Shown here in pieces: positions 1 to 9,189 of a DNA stretch of 28,716 nucleotides (positions are counted from its first letter, which is position 1; the number at the start of each line of letters is the position of its first letter). Source of the stretch: Euryarchaeota archaeon UBA58 (GTDB taxonomy: Archaea > Thermoplasmatota > Poseidoniia > Poseidoniales > Thalassarchaeaceae); assembly GCA_002498525.1 (NCBI GenBank), contig DAHR01000013.1, positions 1 to 28,716 on the forward strand. The letters are read 5' to 3'. The notes beneath the pieces are model-generated. The model was given only the letters and a program-made list of their open reading frames with translations, was not told the DNA's origin and ran no database searches. The position numbers were made by a program, and so were the translations under genes.

Positions 1-2823
1 GCGCTTGGAGCCAGCGATGAATGGAACAAGATGGAAGGGATTGTGTTCAATCCAAACGCGCCCGATCACCTCTATCTGGCGATGTCTGATGTTCGTTACG
101 ATATGAGTGATGGACAGGGCGACATCGATGTCACACAGAATCGTTGTGGAATCGTCTACCGCATGACTTTGGATGATGACTGGAATGTGAACAGGATTGA
201 ACCAGTGATATCCGGTGGCCCTTACACATCTTCAGCCACATACGAATGCGATGTGAACAACCTCGCTGGACCGGACAACCTCGCCGTTCTGGATGACGGA
301 CGAGTTCTGATCGGCGAAGACACGGGCAAGCATGAGAACAACATGGTCTGGCTCTGGGAGCCAACCAGCGAGCCTGAAATCTGGGATGGAGAATACGATA
401 TTCGATTCACCCGAATAATGCCAGGAGAAGTTCCCGACCGAGAGAACGATTGGCTCGAGATAACCAACTTCGGCGGCCAAGATGTGAACTTGCGAGGATG
501 GACAATCGATCGAATTCGCTCAACGACTCCATGGATTTCGGAGTTCGGCCAATTCATCCTTGGCGCAGGCGAGTCGGTGGTTCTCTCTGAAAATCCAGCG
601 AACCTTCTCGCCGATGGCGGCATAGTCGCCATCGATGGCAATTCGGTGATGAATAACATGCCGTGGCTCGTCGATTATGGCGGCGCATTACAACTCAAGG
701 AGCCGACTGGGATAGTTGTGGACGCCATCGTCTACGGTGGCGGCGATGCCGAGATAGATGGTTGGACAGGACCAGCCACATCTGTTCCAGGCGATGGCAC
801 GCCTGGACTCATATTGATGCGAGGCGACGGCTGCTCCGACGGCCAAGACACAGATTCAGCAGCTGATTGGCAGGAACGATGGATTCGAATCGGCGCCTCG
901 ATCTTCTGCGATGGTGCCGAATTCGACCCACATATCGGTATGTCGGCAAAAGCCTCCTTCAGCCCAGAGACTGGCCTTGCCGACCTTCTGCGCTGGCTCG
1001 AGGAGGCAGATGAATCTCTGCACATTCAGATGTATGAGATGATGAGTCCCGACCTGACTCATGCACTTCTACGCGCCCTCGCGCGTGGAGTCGAGGTGAC
1101 CATCGTACTCGAAGAAGGCATCTTCGATGATTATTATGCCAAACAAGACCAACTCGGTCATGCGCAGAGCCTGAGCGACGCCGGAGCGAGTGTCCTGTGG
1201 ATGATCGACCCGACTGCAATCAGTTCACCCTACGCTTTCATTCACAGCAAAACAGCGGTTCGAGACGGCAGCAGCACTTGGTTCTCGTCTGGAAATTGGA
1301 AGGATTCAAGCTTCCCGCCAACGGGAGATTCGGGCAATAGAGAATGGTCCCTGTTCATCGATTCCACACCTCTCGCCGCATCGGTTCTTGATCGGATGGC
1401 TTGGGATGAAAACGAGAATCACTTGCATATCGAAGCGCATTCCTCCATCTTTTCCCCCGATGCGGGATGGACCCTCTCACCTGACCCTGCGACAACGCCC
1501 ACCGCCACACTCACGCCTGACACGACAACGCCGTTCCGTATGCGCCTGCTGACCTGCCCAGACGATTGTGTGGACGGTTTGATGACTGAGATCGAAGCTG
1601 CTGAATCGATGCTGCGGATTTCTGTGCAATACCTCGATCTCGGTTGGTATTGGGGTTTTGGCGAGGAGAATCCGATTCTGGCTGCCCTGTATGCGGCGGC
1701 TGTCCGAGGCGTCAGAATCGAGTTGCTGTTGAATGCTTATTATGCCGATTCTGATGACGATATTCGTGATGCTGTAAACTTGTTCAACACCGATTGGAAT
1801 GGCACTCAAGGTCTCGATGTCAACGCCAGATTGATGGCGACATCGCCGACCATCTGGAAATTACACAACAAAGGCATGATCATCGATGATGATACGATTT
1901 TGGTTGGCGGCATGAATTGGGGTTCGAGTTCAATGCTGCGGAATCGGGAGATGGGGGTTATTGCTGAGTCGAGTGAATTGGCGGCGATCTTCGGCGCTTC
2001 ATTCGACGAAGATTGGCGACGTCTCGACGCTTTCACCGATTCCGATGGCGACCTTCTCCCAGATTCTTGGGAGGTCGAGTACGGGCTCAACCGCCACAGT
2101 GCGGCCGTGCTCGGAACAGCCCTCAGCGAGCAATCCCTCGATCCAGACGAGGATGGGCTTGACAATCTCAACGAATACCTGCTCGGCGGCGACCCACTCG
2201 ATGCCGACACGGATGATGATTGCATCCTCGACGGTCAGGAAGCAAACTTTGCTCGGTCCGTGATGCGCGCACCTTCAGCAGCCATGGTCTCTGGCGATGT
2301 CGATGGAAATGGTGTACCCGACGGCGAGCAATTCGGCTGCGACGACGAACCTGTGGACCCTGGCCCTGGAGACGGTGGAGGGACTAACTCAAACAATGGA
2401 GGGAGCGGCAACGGCGAAGATGAACCGGGGAGTATCATCAATGTCAGAGATGACCCTCTTGCGACTCCGGGTGCGAAATTCCTGCTCGGTATTACGCTCA
2501 TTGCGGCGATCTCATTGCTCGGCGCTGGATTGACGATGATTCGACGGCCGAAAACCAAGGCTGATGAGCGCCTCGTCGACGATTCAGGCTACCGATTCGA
2601 TGACGTCGACTCGGAAATGGCGATACTGAAGGGGACACGTTTCGATGAGAAGGCGGCGGACACGAGAGAGTTGACCGAGGGGCGAGACGATGGTTCACAC
2701 GGAGCGATTGTACTCGACGGATTCGGTTTCGAGGAATTGAGTCGCGACGAGGTCCAATGGCGGCTGGACCGCGGTATTTCTCTTGAAGAATTGCGCGACG
2801 AAGCCGAAGAGGACGAGGCATGA
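1..2823 (+). CDS. Secreted PhoX-like / lamin-tail / double phospholipase D fusion protein (5' partial)
   Basis: The frame is open from base 1, so the true start lies upstream; the first in-window ATG is at 31 and residues are counted from it. Residues 1-115 look like the end of a PhoX/DUF839 alkaline-phosphatase propeller (PDNLAVLDDG at 81, then a GEDTGKHENN segment). Residues about 121-283 resemble a lamin-tail domain. Two phospholipase D modules follow, each with a complete HxKxxxxD motif: H405/K407/D412 and H612/K614/D619, so an active pseudo-dimer is plausible. Residues about 670-775 are Asp-rich Ca-binding repeats. A hydrophobic segment at about 815-838 followed by RR suggests a membrane anchor with a roughly 90-residue acidic cytoplasmic tail. 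Family knowledge: PhoX removes phosphate from esters, PLD-family enzymes cut phospholipids or nucleic acids, and lamin-tail domains often accompany secreted nucleases. The substrate is not determined. The stop overlaps the next start (ATGA). Confidence 0.8.
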   Translation, partial: ALGASDEWNKMEGIVFNPNAPDHLYLAMSDVRYDMSDGQGDIDVTQNRCGIVYRMTLDDDWNVNRIEPVISGGPYTSSATYECDVNNLAGPDNLAVLDDGRVLIGEDTGKHENNMVWLWEPTSEPEIWDGEYDIRFTRIMPGEVPDRENDWLEITNFGGQDVNLRGWTIDRIRSTTPWISEFGQFILGAGESVVLSENPANLLADGGIVAIDGNSVMNNMPWLVDYGGALQLKEPTGIVVDAIVYGGGDAEIDGWTGPATSVPGDGTPGLILMRGDGCSDGQDTDSAADWQERWIRIGASIFCDGAEFDPHIGMSAKASFSPETGLADLLRWLEEADESLHIQMYEMMSPDLTHALLRALARGVEVTIVLEEGIFDDYYAKQDQLGHAQSLSDAGASVLWMIDPTAISSPYAFIHSKTAVRDGSSTWFSSGNWKDSSFPPTGDSGNREWSLFIDSTPLAASVLDRMAWDENENHLHIEAHSSIFSPDAGWTLSPDPATTPTATLTPDTTTPFRMRLLTCPDDCVDGLMTEIEAAESMLRISVQYLDLGWYWGFGEENPILAALYAAAVRGVRIELLLNAYYADSDDDIRDAVNLFNTDWNGTQGLDVNARLMATSPTIWKLHNKGMIIDDDTILVGGMNWGSSSMLRNREMGVIAESSELAAIFGASFDEDWRRLDAFTDSDGDLLPDSWEVEYGLNRHSAAVLGTALSEQSLDPDEDGLDNLNEYLLGGDPLDADTDDDCILDGQEANFARSVMRAPSAAMVSGDVDGNGVPDGEQFGCDDEPVDPGPGDGGGTNSNNGGSGNGEDEPGSIINVRDDPLATPGAKFLLGITLIAAISLLGAGLTMIRRPKTKADERLVDDSGYRFDDVDSEMAILKGTRFDEKAADTRELTEGRDDGSHGAIVLDGFGFEELSRDEVQWRLDRGISLEELRDEAEEDEA

Positions 2824-4097
2824 GCGCCGATATCGGGCGGTTCGTTGAAGGGGTCACGAACGACTCACTGACCGATGACGAGGTCGTTGCATGGCTGCGT
2901 GGGGTGTTCGAGAATGGGCTCGACTCGGCTCAGATTGTTGCTCTGACCGAGGCGATGCGTGACTCTGGAGAAATTCTCGAATGGCCGGCTGATTGGGCAC
3001 ACTTGGTTGTTGACAAACACTCGACCGGCGGGGTTGGCGACAAGGTCTCGATTCCGCTGGCACCCGCTCTCGCTGCTTGCGGACTCAAGGTCCCGATGAT
3101 CTCAGGACGGGGGTTGGGACATACTGGCGGGACGCTGGACAAATTGGAGAGCATAGCCGGATTTCGTGTCAATCTCTCAACGGATGAGGTTCGAGGTCAG
3201 GTCGAGAGAATCGGGCTGGCGATGGTTGGGCAAACCGAAAATCTGGTGCCGGCCGACCGTCGAATGTATGCTCTTCGCGATGTGACTGGAACTGTCGCAT
3301 CGCTCCCGCTCATCACCTCCTCGATAGTCTCGAAGAAGGCTGCTGAAGGATTGACGGCTTTGGTACTCGATGTCAAGCACGGTCGAGCCGCTTTCATGGT
3401 CGAGCGCGAGCAAGCTGAGGCGTTGGCGCGCTCGATGGTAGAAGTCGCGAATGGTATGGGAATTCAAACGACGGCTGTCCTTTCAACGATGGATCAACCG
3501 CTCGGTTGCGCTGTTGGAAACGCCTTGGAAATCGTCGAGAGTGTCGAGACGCTTTGCGGGCGTGGACCACACGATCTCGAGGAACTGGTCTGCGTGCAAG
3601 GTGGCCTCTTATTGACTGGGGCTGGCTTAGCCGAAGATATGGTAGCAGGAGCGCTGCTGATCCACAATTCGCTGAACGACGGGAGCGCCTTTGAGCGATT
3701 CTTGCAAATGGTCGCTGCCCAAGGTGGGAGCCCTTCTGATTTCGATACCGATGCTTCGCTGCTGCGCTCTCTCGGTCTGCTCGATACGAGCCTCCTCTCG
3801 ACCGAGATCTTCGCTGAATCAGCTGGTAGAATCTCAGACATCGACGCACTGGCAGTCGCCCACGCCTGCCTCGATTTGGGCTCTGGACGAAAAAAACTGA
3901 ACGACACCGTCGACGCCCAGGTCGGTGCGATTCTGGAGGTCCAAAAAGGCGATGAAGTGGAGTCTGGCGACCCATTGATCGTCATTTATCATCGCGGAAC
4001 TTTGCCGGAGGGCATGTCCGAAAATCTCTCTTCAGCATTCACTATTCAGAGCGACGAGGTTGATGTGCAATCGCGAATCACAGACATCATCGGGTGA
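2820..4097 (+). CDS. deoA: Thymidine / pyrimidine-nucleoside phosphorylase
   Basis: This 425-residue protein matches the bacterial-type pyrimidine nucleoside phosphorylase family in length and motifs. It should convert thymidine (or uridine) and phosphate to the free base and (deoxy)ribose-1-phosphate in the cytoplasm. The phosphate-binding signature KHSTGGVGD starts at K66, and the pyrimidine-contact set known from the E. coli enzyme (R171, S186, K190) is matched in spacing by R153, S168 and K172. It lacks the long N-terminal extension of archaeal AMP phosphorylases, so the pentose-bisphosphate AMP pathway role is unlikely. The ATG overlaps the upstream stop as ATGA, implying translational coupling to the secreted phosphodiesterase-like protein. 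The C-terminal region (about 340-425) carries the usual family domain. Exact base preference cannot be read from sequence. Confidence 0.93.
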   Translation: MSADIGRFVEGVTNDSLTDDEVVAWLRGVFENGLDSAQIVALTEAMRDSGEILEWPADWAHLVVDKHSTGGVGDKVSIPLAPALAACGLKVPMISGRGLGHTGGTLDKLESIAGFRVNLSTDEVRGQVERIGLAMVGQTENLVPADRRMYALRDVTGTVASLPLITSSIVSKKAAEGLTALVLDVKHGRAAFMVEREQAEALARSMVEVANGMGIQTTAVLSTMDQPLGCAVGNALEIVESVETLCGRGPHDLEELVCVQGGLLLTGAGLAEDMVAGALLIHNSLNDGSAFERFLQMVAAQGGSPSDFDTDASLLRSLGLLDTSLLSTEIFAESAGRISDIDALAVAHACLDLGSGRKKLNDTVDAQVGAILEVQKGDEVESGDPLIVIYHRGTLPEGMSENLSSAFTIQSDEVDVQSRITDIIG

Positions 4098-4101
4098 TGG
4101 A

Positions 4102-5157
4102 ATGCGACTCAAACACATCGACCAGATGCGGGCCATTGCGATTCTGTGCATGGTCGAAGTCCACACAGCAGCAATCATTCCGCCGAGCGGAATCACTGTC
4201 GGCCACCCCGCAGCCTTCGTCGCCGCTGCCTTCGGCGGCATGGCCGCCCCACTTTTCGTCACAGTCTCCGGCTGGGGATTGCATCGCGGAGCACAGCGTC
4301 GCTTCTCGAATGGCCTGCGCTCCGAGGCATGGCTCAATTGGCTGCTTCCACGCATCGCCCTGCTGGTCGCTTGCCAATTCCTCGTCAACATTCTGCTAAA
4401 TGACGAGCGCGGCGGTCGCTTTGAATGGCAGACTCCTGGAATCCTCACACTACTCGCCCTCGCCGCCCTCGCTGCCCCACTGATTGTCAATCTCAGCTTG
4501 CGCGCACGCGGCGTCCTGATGCTGGCATTCATCGCAACCCCATTGGTGTTGGGTGATCTCGCAGGCCCCGATTGGGGATGGTGGACGCGTGTCGGTTCGA
4601 GTGGCGTCGAGGAATGGTTCGAGCGGCTGCTGATCAACGGGACCTACCCTGCGCTGCCATGGCTCTCCTTCATGTTCCTCGGATCGATTCTCTGCGATAT
4701 CGAGGATAATCGAAGAAATAGCGTTCTCTGGATGTCAGGAGGTTTCGCAGTAATCGGAATCTCTATGATTCAATCTGCACGACTCGGCATCCCATTTGCA
4801 CTGACTGAGGGAGATGCGATTCTGACATTCTTCCCAGCGAATGCGGCCTTTTTGATCACCGCTGCTACCTTCGTCTTACTCACTGAAGCCCTGCTCTCAC
4901 GATTTTCCGTAGAGGGAGGAGACAAACTCGCCTTCATCGAACCCGTGGGTCAAATCACGCTGACGATCTACGTCGCCCATTTCGCCGTGTTAGGCGCCGC
5001 AGCGATGTGTCTCGAAGGTGAACCTCGATTGGCTCTCATTCCCGCCTTCGCAATCACCATCGCCCACACGCTGGTGTGGATCCCTCTCGCCCAACTTCAT
5101 CAGCGCCATTGCCCGAACATCTCCTTCGAAGCCCTGCTTCGACGAATAACCAGTTGA
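4102..5157 (+). CDS. Multi-pass acyltransferase-like membrane protein (acyltransferase-3 / DUF1624 type)
   Basis: The protein begins MRLKHIDQMRAIAILCMVEVHTA-like, the typical first helix of acyltransferase-3 / heparan-glucosaminide acetyltransferase-like (DUF1624) proteins, with an Arg and a His in helix 1 (R9 and H20-21 region). About ten hydrophobic segments fill its 351 residues. Such proteins move acyl groups onto extracytoplasmic sugars or lipids; the substrate here is unknown. I chose ATG 4102, four bases after the deoA stop, because a GGTGATGG Shine-Dalgarno-like stretch precedes it and the helix starts there; an upstream in-frame ATG at 4060 lies inside deoA and would add 14 unconvincing residues. 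It is the last gene of a three-gene + strand run and converges with the peptidase gene, leaving only six bases between stop codons. Confidence 0.7.
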   Translation: MRLKHIDQMRAIAILCMVEVHTAAIIPPSGITVGHPAAFVAAAFGGMAAPLFVTVSGWGLHRGAQRRFSNGLRSEAWLNWLLPRIALLVACQFLVNILLNDERGGRFEWQTPGILTLLALAALAAPLIVNLSLRARGVLMLAFIATPLVLGDLAGPDWGWWTRVGSSGVEEWFERLLINGTYPALPWLSFMFLGSILCDIEDNRRNSVLWMSGGFAVIGISMIQSARLGIPFALTEGDAILTFFPANAAFLITAATFVLLTEALLSRFSVEGGDKLAFIEPVGQITLTIYVAHFAVLGAAAMCLEGEPRLALIPAFAITIAHTLVWIPLAQLHQRHCPNISFEALLRRITS

Positions 5158-5163
5158 TGCTCC

Positions 5164-8100
5164 TCAAGCAGGTGACACCGAAATCGGTCCGAACCAGGTA
5201 TCCCTCTCTTCGTTGCTGGCCTTGATGCGGATGTAGTGTGTGGCGTCTGAGGTGAAGGTGATTGTCGTCGAATCGAATCCGACCTCACTATCTCCCATAT
5301 CATCACTGTTGGGCCAGAGGGCACTGTTATTCCCCATATCTGCTGGCCCATAGTAAATCGTGAGAGTGGTGTTTGTACCATTATCGTAAACCTCCCAATT
5401 GATCGTTGCATCATCATTGGTGATGTTCGATGCGACCAGACCTCGAAGCATCGCATCGTAGACGAAATATTCTCCGCGTAATTGGTCATCGACCCAGACT
5501 GGAAGGTGGTCGAGGGAGTCGAAGGTCGCCTGCGTCAGAGGGAATCCCCAAGCGGCGTGATAAGGTGCCATGTTGTAGCCAGTCGCATTTGAAAGATGTA
5601 AAACCCAAGCGTTGAATTCTTCATCCCCACCAATAGGAACCTCGGCTGCCGGCAGGGTGTAATAGACGGTCAGTGCCTCGGTTATCGGCCCCCAACCGCC
5701 CCAATATTCCTTCACCAGAATGAAGGTGACAAGGGCTATCCAAACCGACCAATTGTTGATGTTCGAACCATCTTCGAAATAATCCCTCATTTGACCGGCC
5801 CGGGCCTCCGGAGTCAGCCCGCTATGACCAGATTCGATTCCGACCAATTCCTCCATCAGATAGACGCTGGCGAAATTGCAACCGGTCTCCGTCGTGCCTG
5901 GCAGAGTCGATGGCATCCATTGGTGATTATGCCCCAATTCGTGGAACATTCCCCAATCACCAGATTCGTTCATATGTTCGAGGTCGACGACGTTTGGCAC
6001 AGATAGGTCATGAGCCATGAAGGGATATCCTGAGTGCATCCAACCAGCTGAAATCTGTACGTCAAAGACCGCGCGCTCGACGCGCGGCCAAGGCGTGTAG
6101 CCGTAGATGAAATGCTCCATTTCAAGGGCTACATCCCACCATTCCATCAGGTCGGTCGGATTATCCAGATCTCGAATCTCATCGCTCGGCACGGTCATGA
6201 TGAAATGGTTAGAGACGAGTTCGGTCCAAGGTGCTGGATAATCGCGAATCGTCGAGTTCCATTGGTAATCCGTCGTCTCTCCGAGGATGAAAATCGGAGC
6301 GCGAACCGCGCCCGAAATCGTGATCTCTATTTCGCCGAATTCGGAGCCGGCGGGAATCGAAGCGTAAATCGGTCCCCCGAAGGCATTCCCGACCTCGACA
6401 CTGATATTGTCCACATCCCAATAACGGAAGATTCGCGAATGCCGCTTGATGACATCCTTGCCCCACAGACCATCTGTGTGGGCGCCGATGAGAATCCAGA
6501 ATCCCAGATCGGCGACCTCTTGAGAGACATCGATGGTGATGATTTCACCGGGCGGCGCATAGAGCCCTGTCGACATTCTAATTGAGCTGCGCGCGCCCGA
6601 ATATCCAAAATTGCCCGGAAGTCCAGGTTGTGTCCCATTCACCGTCACCGTGCGAGAGATTCTCGTAGCATTCGCAGGCACCTCGCCAGGGAATTCGACA
6701 TGGCTGGGATGAACTGGTAATTCGTCGGCTGGAAGACGATTCATCAGCGCATCTTCCAGCCGTAGAATGATATCCGCAACAGGGTCGGCGCCCAGATCAT
6801 GGCCAGCGCTGTCCCAGAGTGTGCTGTAGGGGATGACAGTCCAACCGGTTTCGTTGACCAGTTTTCGAAGGGGAGTCCAGAAGTCGATGAAGTCGAGCGT
6901 CACCACCCAAGTGCAATCCGAGAGGGCTTCATAGGCAGTAGTAGCGTCTTCAGCACTCATTTCAACACCATCGATTCGGTCGGCTAGAACCGCGGCCACA
7001 GCATAGCTGATCGTCGAATATTCGTCTGGCATGGTTTGGAAGTTGACGTCGTTATAACCCCAGCTCGTAGAGACGAAAAGCCCCGTCGTCTTGGCAATCT
7101 TGTTGCCGGGATAATTGTGCGCAACGTCGCTGTTCGAGTAGGACCAATACCACGCATGACCGCCCATGATCAAGCCCCCTCCGCCTAGAATGAACTCCTC
7201 CAATGCAAGGTTATCCGCGTCGTCATGGCCGTTCCAGAATTCGTCTAGAAGGCAATCTATTCCACTGAGATCGTCGGGAGTCACCGAGAGATGAACAGTA
7301 TGGCCTTCAGCCTGCAGTTCATCCTCGAAATTGTCGAATCCGGCTCCGTATGCAAGACCCACATCGGCGTTCTCGCCGCAAACCCACTCCACCGCTCTGA
7401 GCGTGAAGGCATTCGAGGTCGAGGCGACCCAAGACTCGTGTCCGTAGCCGAGAATTCTTCCCTTGCCCGCGTGGGAGGCTGAAACGACAACGTTTCCGCT
7501 GTCGTCGTGACCGACCGGGAAGGCCCACTCACCTATCGGAAGGATGAGCGAAGACCATCCGCCCCAGTCTGCCTTGGTCATCCCGCGGAGTAAATCTGCT
7601 TGGTCGGCCCGGAGGTCGTGTACCGCGATCCAGATGTTGAGACCGACTGCGCCGCCGGTGTTGTTGGCCCAGATGGTGTATTCGGTCCAAGGTGAGCGAT
7701 GCGTTGGGGTGCCTGAGATGCTGCCATTGTCGAGCAGGGTCAAACCTATCGGGAGTGTTGGGTCGATTTCCCATGTGTCGATTGCGGGTCCATCATTCGT
7801 CGCTTCGATGAAGGCTGATTGATTCGCGCCGAGAGCGAATTCGAGGCGGGGCCACGAAATCAGGTCCGGCGGTGAAGCCGTGATTTTGATGCGAAGCGAG
7901 GTGGATGCCATTCCACCGGTGTTGTTGGCCCAGACCGTATGGCTTGTCCATTGCTGTAGATCTGTTGCGATACCCGCGACCGTGCCATTACTGACATCGA
8001 AAGTGAAGCCCGAAGGCAGCGGCGGGTCGATTTGCCAAGAGTCAGGAGTTCCCCCGCTGTAACTGGGGGTGACGGAAATCGTCTCCCCTTGCTCGAGGTC

Positions 8101-9138
8101 GTAAGCATCCGGAGTGTAGCGCAGGTTGGTGACTGGTAGGTCGGCGACGCTGATGAGAACATCGACCGAAATCGAGCCGCCTGTGTTGCTTGCCGTAATC
8201 CGATGTTGGGTGAGGGTTTGAAGAGTCGTTGGTGAGCCTCGAATCGAGCCGTCAAACTGCATCAACTCCAACCCATCCGGTAGAAGAGGTTCGACCGACC
8301 ACGAGACGATTTCGCCGCCAGACGTGGTCGGAATCACCTGTATCGAATCACCGATGCTGAGGTGGTAGCGATTACCACCGTAGACCAAACCAAGCGGCGC
8401 TTCGTGAAGCACGATGATGCGAATCTCCGCATCCGTCGAACCACCATCATTCGAAATCGTGATGGTGTGGTTCGTATCGCCGAGATGGACTGGGTTACCT
8501 TCTATCGAGCCATCCTCCAGGAGGAAGAATCCGCTCGGAAGGGGGGGCTCGACGGACCACGAATCTGGCTCACCTCCCTCTAGCAGAGGAGGATTGAGAA
8601 CGCAGAAGTGCCTGAGCTCACAATCCAGTACCGTTTCGGGGTAAAGTAGAGCACCGGGGGCGAGGGCGATGATTTCGATTTCGACCCAGGAATTGGTCGA
8701 GCCCATGATGTTCGAAGCCACGATGGTATAACGAATCGTCTGAGAAGGAGTATTCGGCGTGCCAGAAATGACTCCTGAGTCCGAGTTGAATGAAAGTCCG
8801 CCAGGAAGATATGGGTTGATGACCCAAGTATCTGGCCCATCTCCAAGGAAAGAAGGAGTGAGTGCCTGCATCTCCCCGCCGACTTGCAGATTGATTGAGC
8901 TCTCCCCATAAGAGAGGCCACTCGGCTTGACCATCTGACGACAAGAATCGCCTGTGAACACCTGATCGATACGACAATCATCCTCGGTGATGACCTCCTC
9001 GAAACACCCTGGATGGTTCGGTTGAGCCTCACAATCGGTCTCTTCAGGGAGTTCCTCACCACTCTCGAAAAGACCCATGCAGCCGGAAGTCAGCAGAATC
9101 GCGGTCAGGAGAACGGCTGCGTACGCGCGCGTGGGCAT
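5164..9138 (-). CDS. Large lipoprotein with Ig-like repeats and TCAF/M60-type zinc peptidase domain
   Basis: The 1324-residue product starts with a lipoprotein signal ending LLTSGC (C20), so it is probably lipid-anchored outside the cell. A Cys-rich linker is followed by five putative-Ig (He_PIG) repeats at about 70-510, each with an LPxGL...GxIxGxP core. Residues about 545-800 resemble the glutamine-amidotransferase-like fold found upstream of the peptidase in animal TCAF proteins (GYGHES, then GGGGLIMGGHAWYW). Residues about 835-1160 form an M60/enhancin-like domain with the zinc motif HELGH at 1066-1070 and a downstream Glu in LMEELVGIE. The C-terminal 90 residues look fibronectin-III-like. 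M60-like peptidases are known to cut mucin-type glycoproteins, so a role in degrading particulate glycoprotein is inferred. The gene follows glyA on the same strand after 51 bases. A weak AT-rich GATTATTGG about 30 bases upstream might serve as its own TATA box. Confidence 0.85.
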   Translation of the reverse strand: MPTRAYAAVLLTAILLTSGCMGLFESGEELPEETDCEAQPNHPGCFEEVITEDDCRIDQVFTGDSCRQMVKPSGLSYGESSINLQVGGEMQALTPSFLGDGPDTWVINPYLPGGLSFNSDSGVISGTPNTPSQTIRYTIVASNIMGSTNSWVEIEIIALAPGALLYPETVLDCELRHFCVLNPPLLEGGEPDSWSVEPPLPSGFFLLEDGSIEGNPVHLGDTNHTITISNDGGSTDAEIRIIVLHEAPLGLVYGGNRYHLSIGDSIQVIPTTSGGEIVSWSVEPLLPDGLELMQFDGSIRGSPTTLQTLTQHRITASNTGGSISVDVLISVADLPVTNLRYTPDAYDLEQGETISVTPSYSGGTPDSWQIDPPLPSGFTFDVSNGTVAGIATDLQQWTSHTVWANNTGGMASTSLRIKITASPPDLISWPRLEFALGANQSAFIEATNDGPAIDTWEIDPTLPIGLTLLDNGSISGTPTHRSPWTEYTIWANNTGGAVGLNIWIAVHDLRADQADLLRGMTKADWGGWSSLILPIGEWAFPVGHDDSGNVVVSASHAGKGRILGYGHESWVASTSNAFTLRAVEWVCGENADVGLAYGAGFDNFEDELQAEGHTVHLSVTPDDLSGIDCLLDEFWNGHDDADNLALEEFILGGGGLIMGGHAWYWSYSNSDVAHNYPGNKIAKTTGLFVSTSWGYNDVNFQTMPDEYSTISYAVAAVLADRIDGVEMSAEDATTAYEALSDCTWVVTLDFIDFWTPLRKLVNETGWTVIPYSTLWDSAGHDLGADPVADIILRLEDALMNRLPADELPVHPSHVEFPGEVPANATRISRTVTVNGTQPGLPGNFGYSGARSSIRMSTGLYAPPGEIITIDVSQEVADLGFWILIGAHTDGLWGKDVIKRHSRIFRYWDVDNISVEVGNAFGGPIYASIPAGSEFGEIEITISGAVRAPIFILGETTDYQWNSTIRDYPAPWTELVSNHFIMTVPSDEIRDLDNPTDLMEWWDVALEMEHFIYGYTPWPRVERAVFDVQISAGWMHSGYPFMAHDLSVPNVVDLEHMNESGDWGMFHELGHNHQWMPSTLPGTTETGCNFASVYLMEELVGIESGHSGLTPEARAGQMRDYFEDGSNINNWSVWIALVTFILVKEYWGGWGPITEALTVYYTLPAAEVPIGGDEEFNAWVLHLSNATGYNMAPYHAAWGFPLTQATFDSLDHLPVWVDDQLRGEYFVYDAMLRGLVASNITNDDATINWEVYDNGTNTTLTIYYGPADMGNNSALWPNSDDMGDSEVGFDSTTITFTSDATHYIRIKASNEERDTWFGPISVSPA

Positions 9139-9189
9139 CAGAGCCGTGACCGATAGTCGGAGCCAATAATCCTGCGCCGGACAAGTCCG

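Noticed and set aside
3394..3985. Minus-strand frames of 163-193 codons inside deoA
   Set aside because: deoA is unambiguous by catalytic residues; these are shadows.
4032..4637. Minus-strand 201-codon frame opposite the acyltransferase gene
   Set aside because: It crosses the end of deoA and the start of the membrane protein, is Arg/Ser-rich without motif, and the + strand frame has a recognisable first helix.
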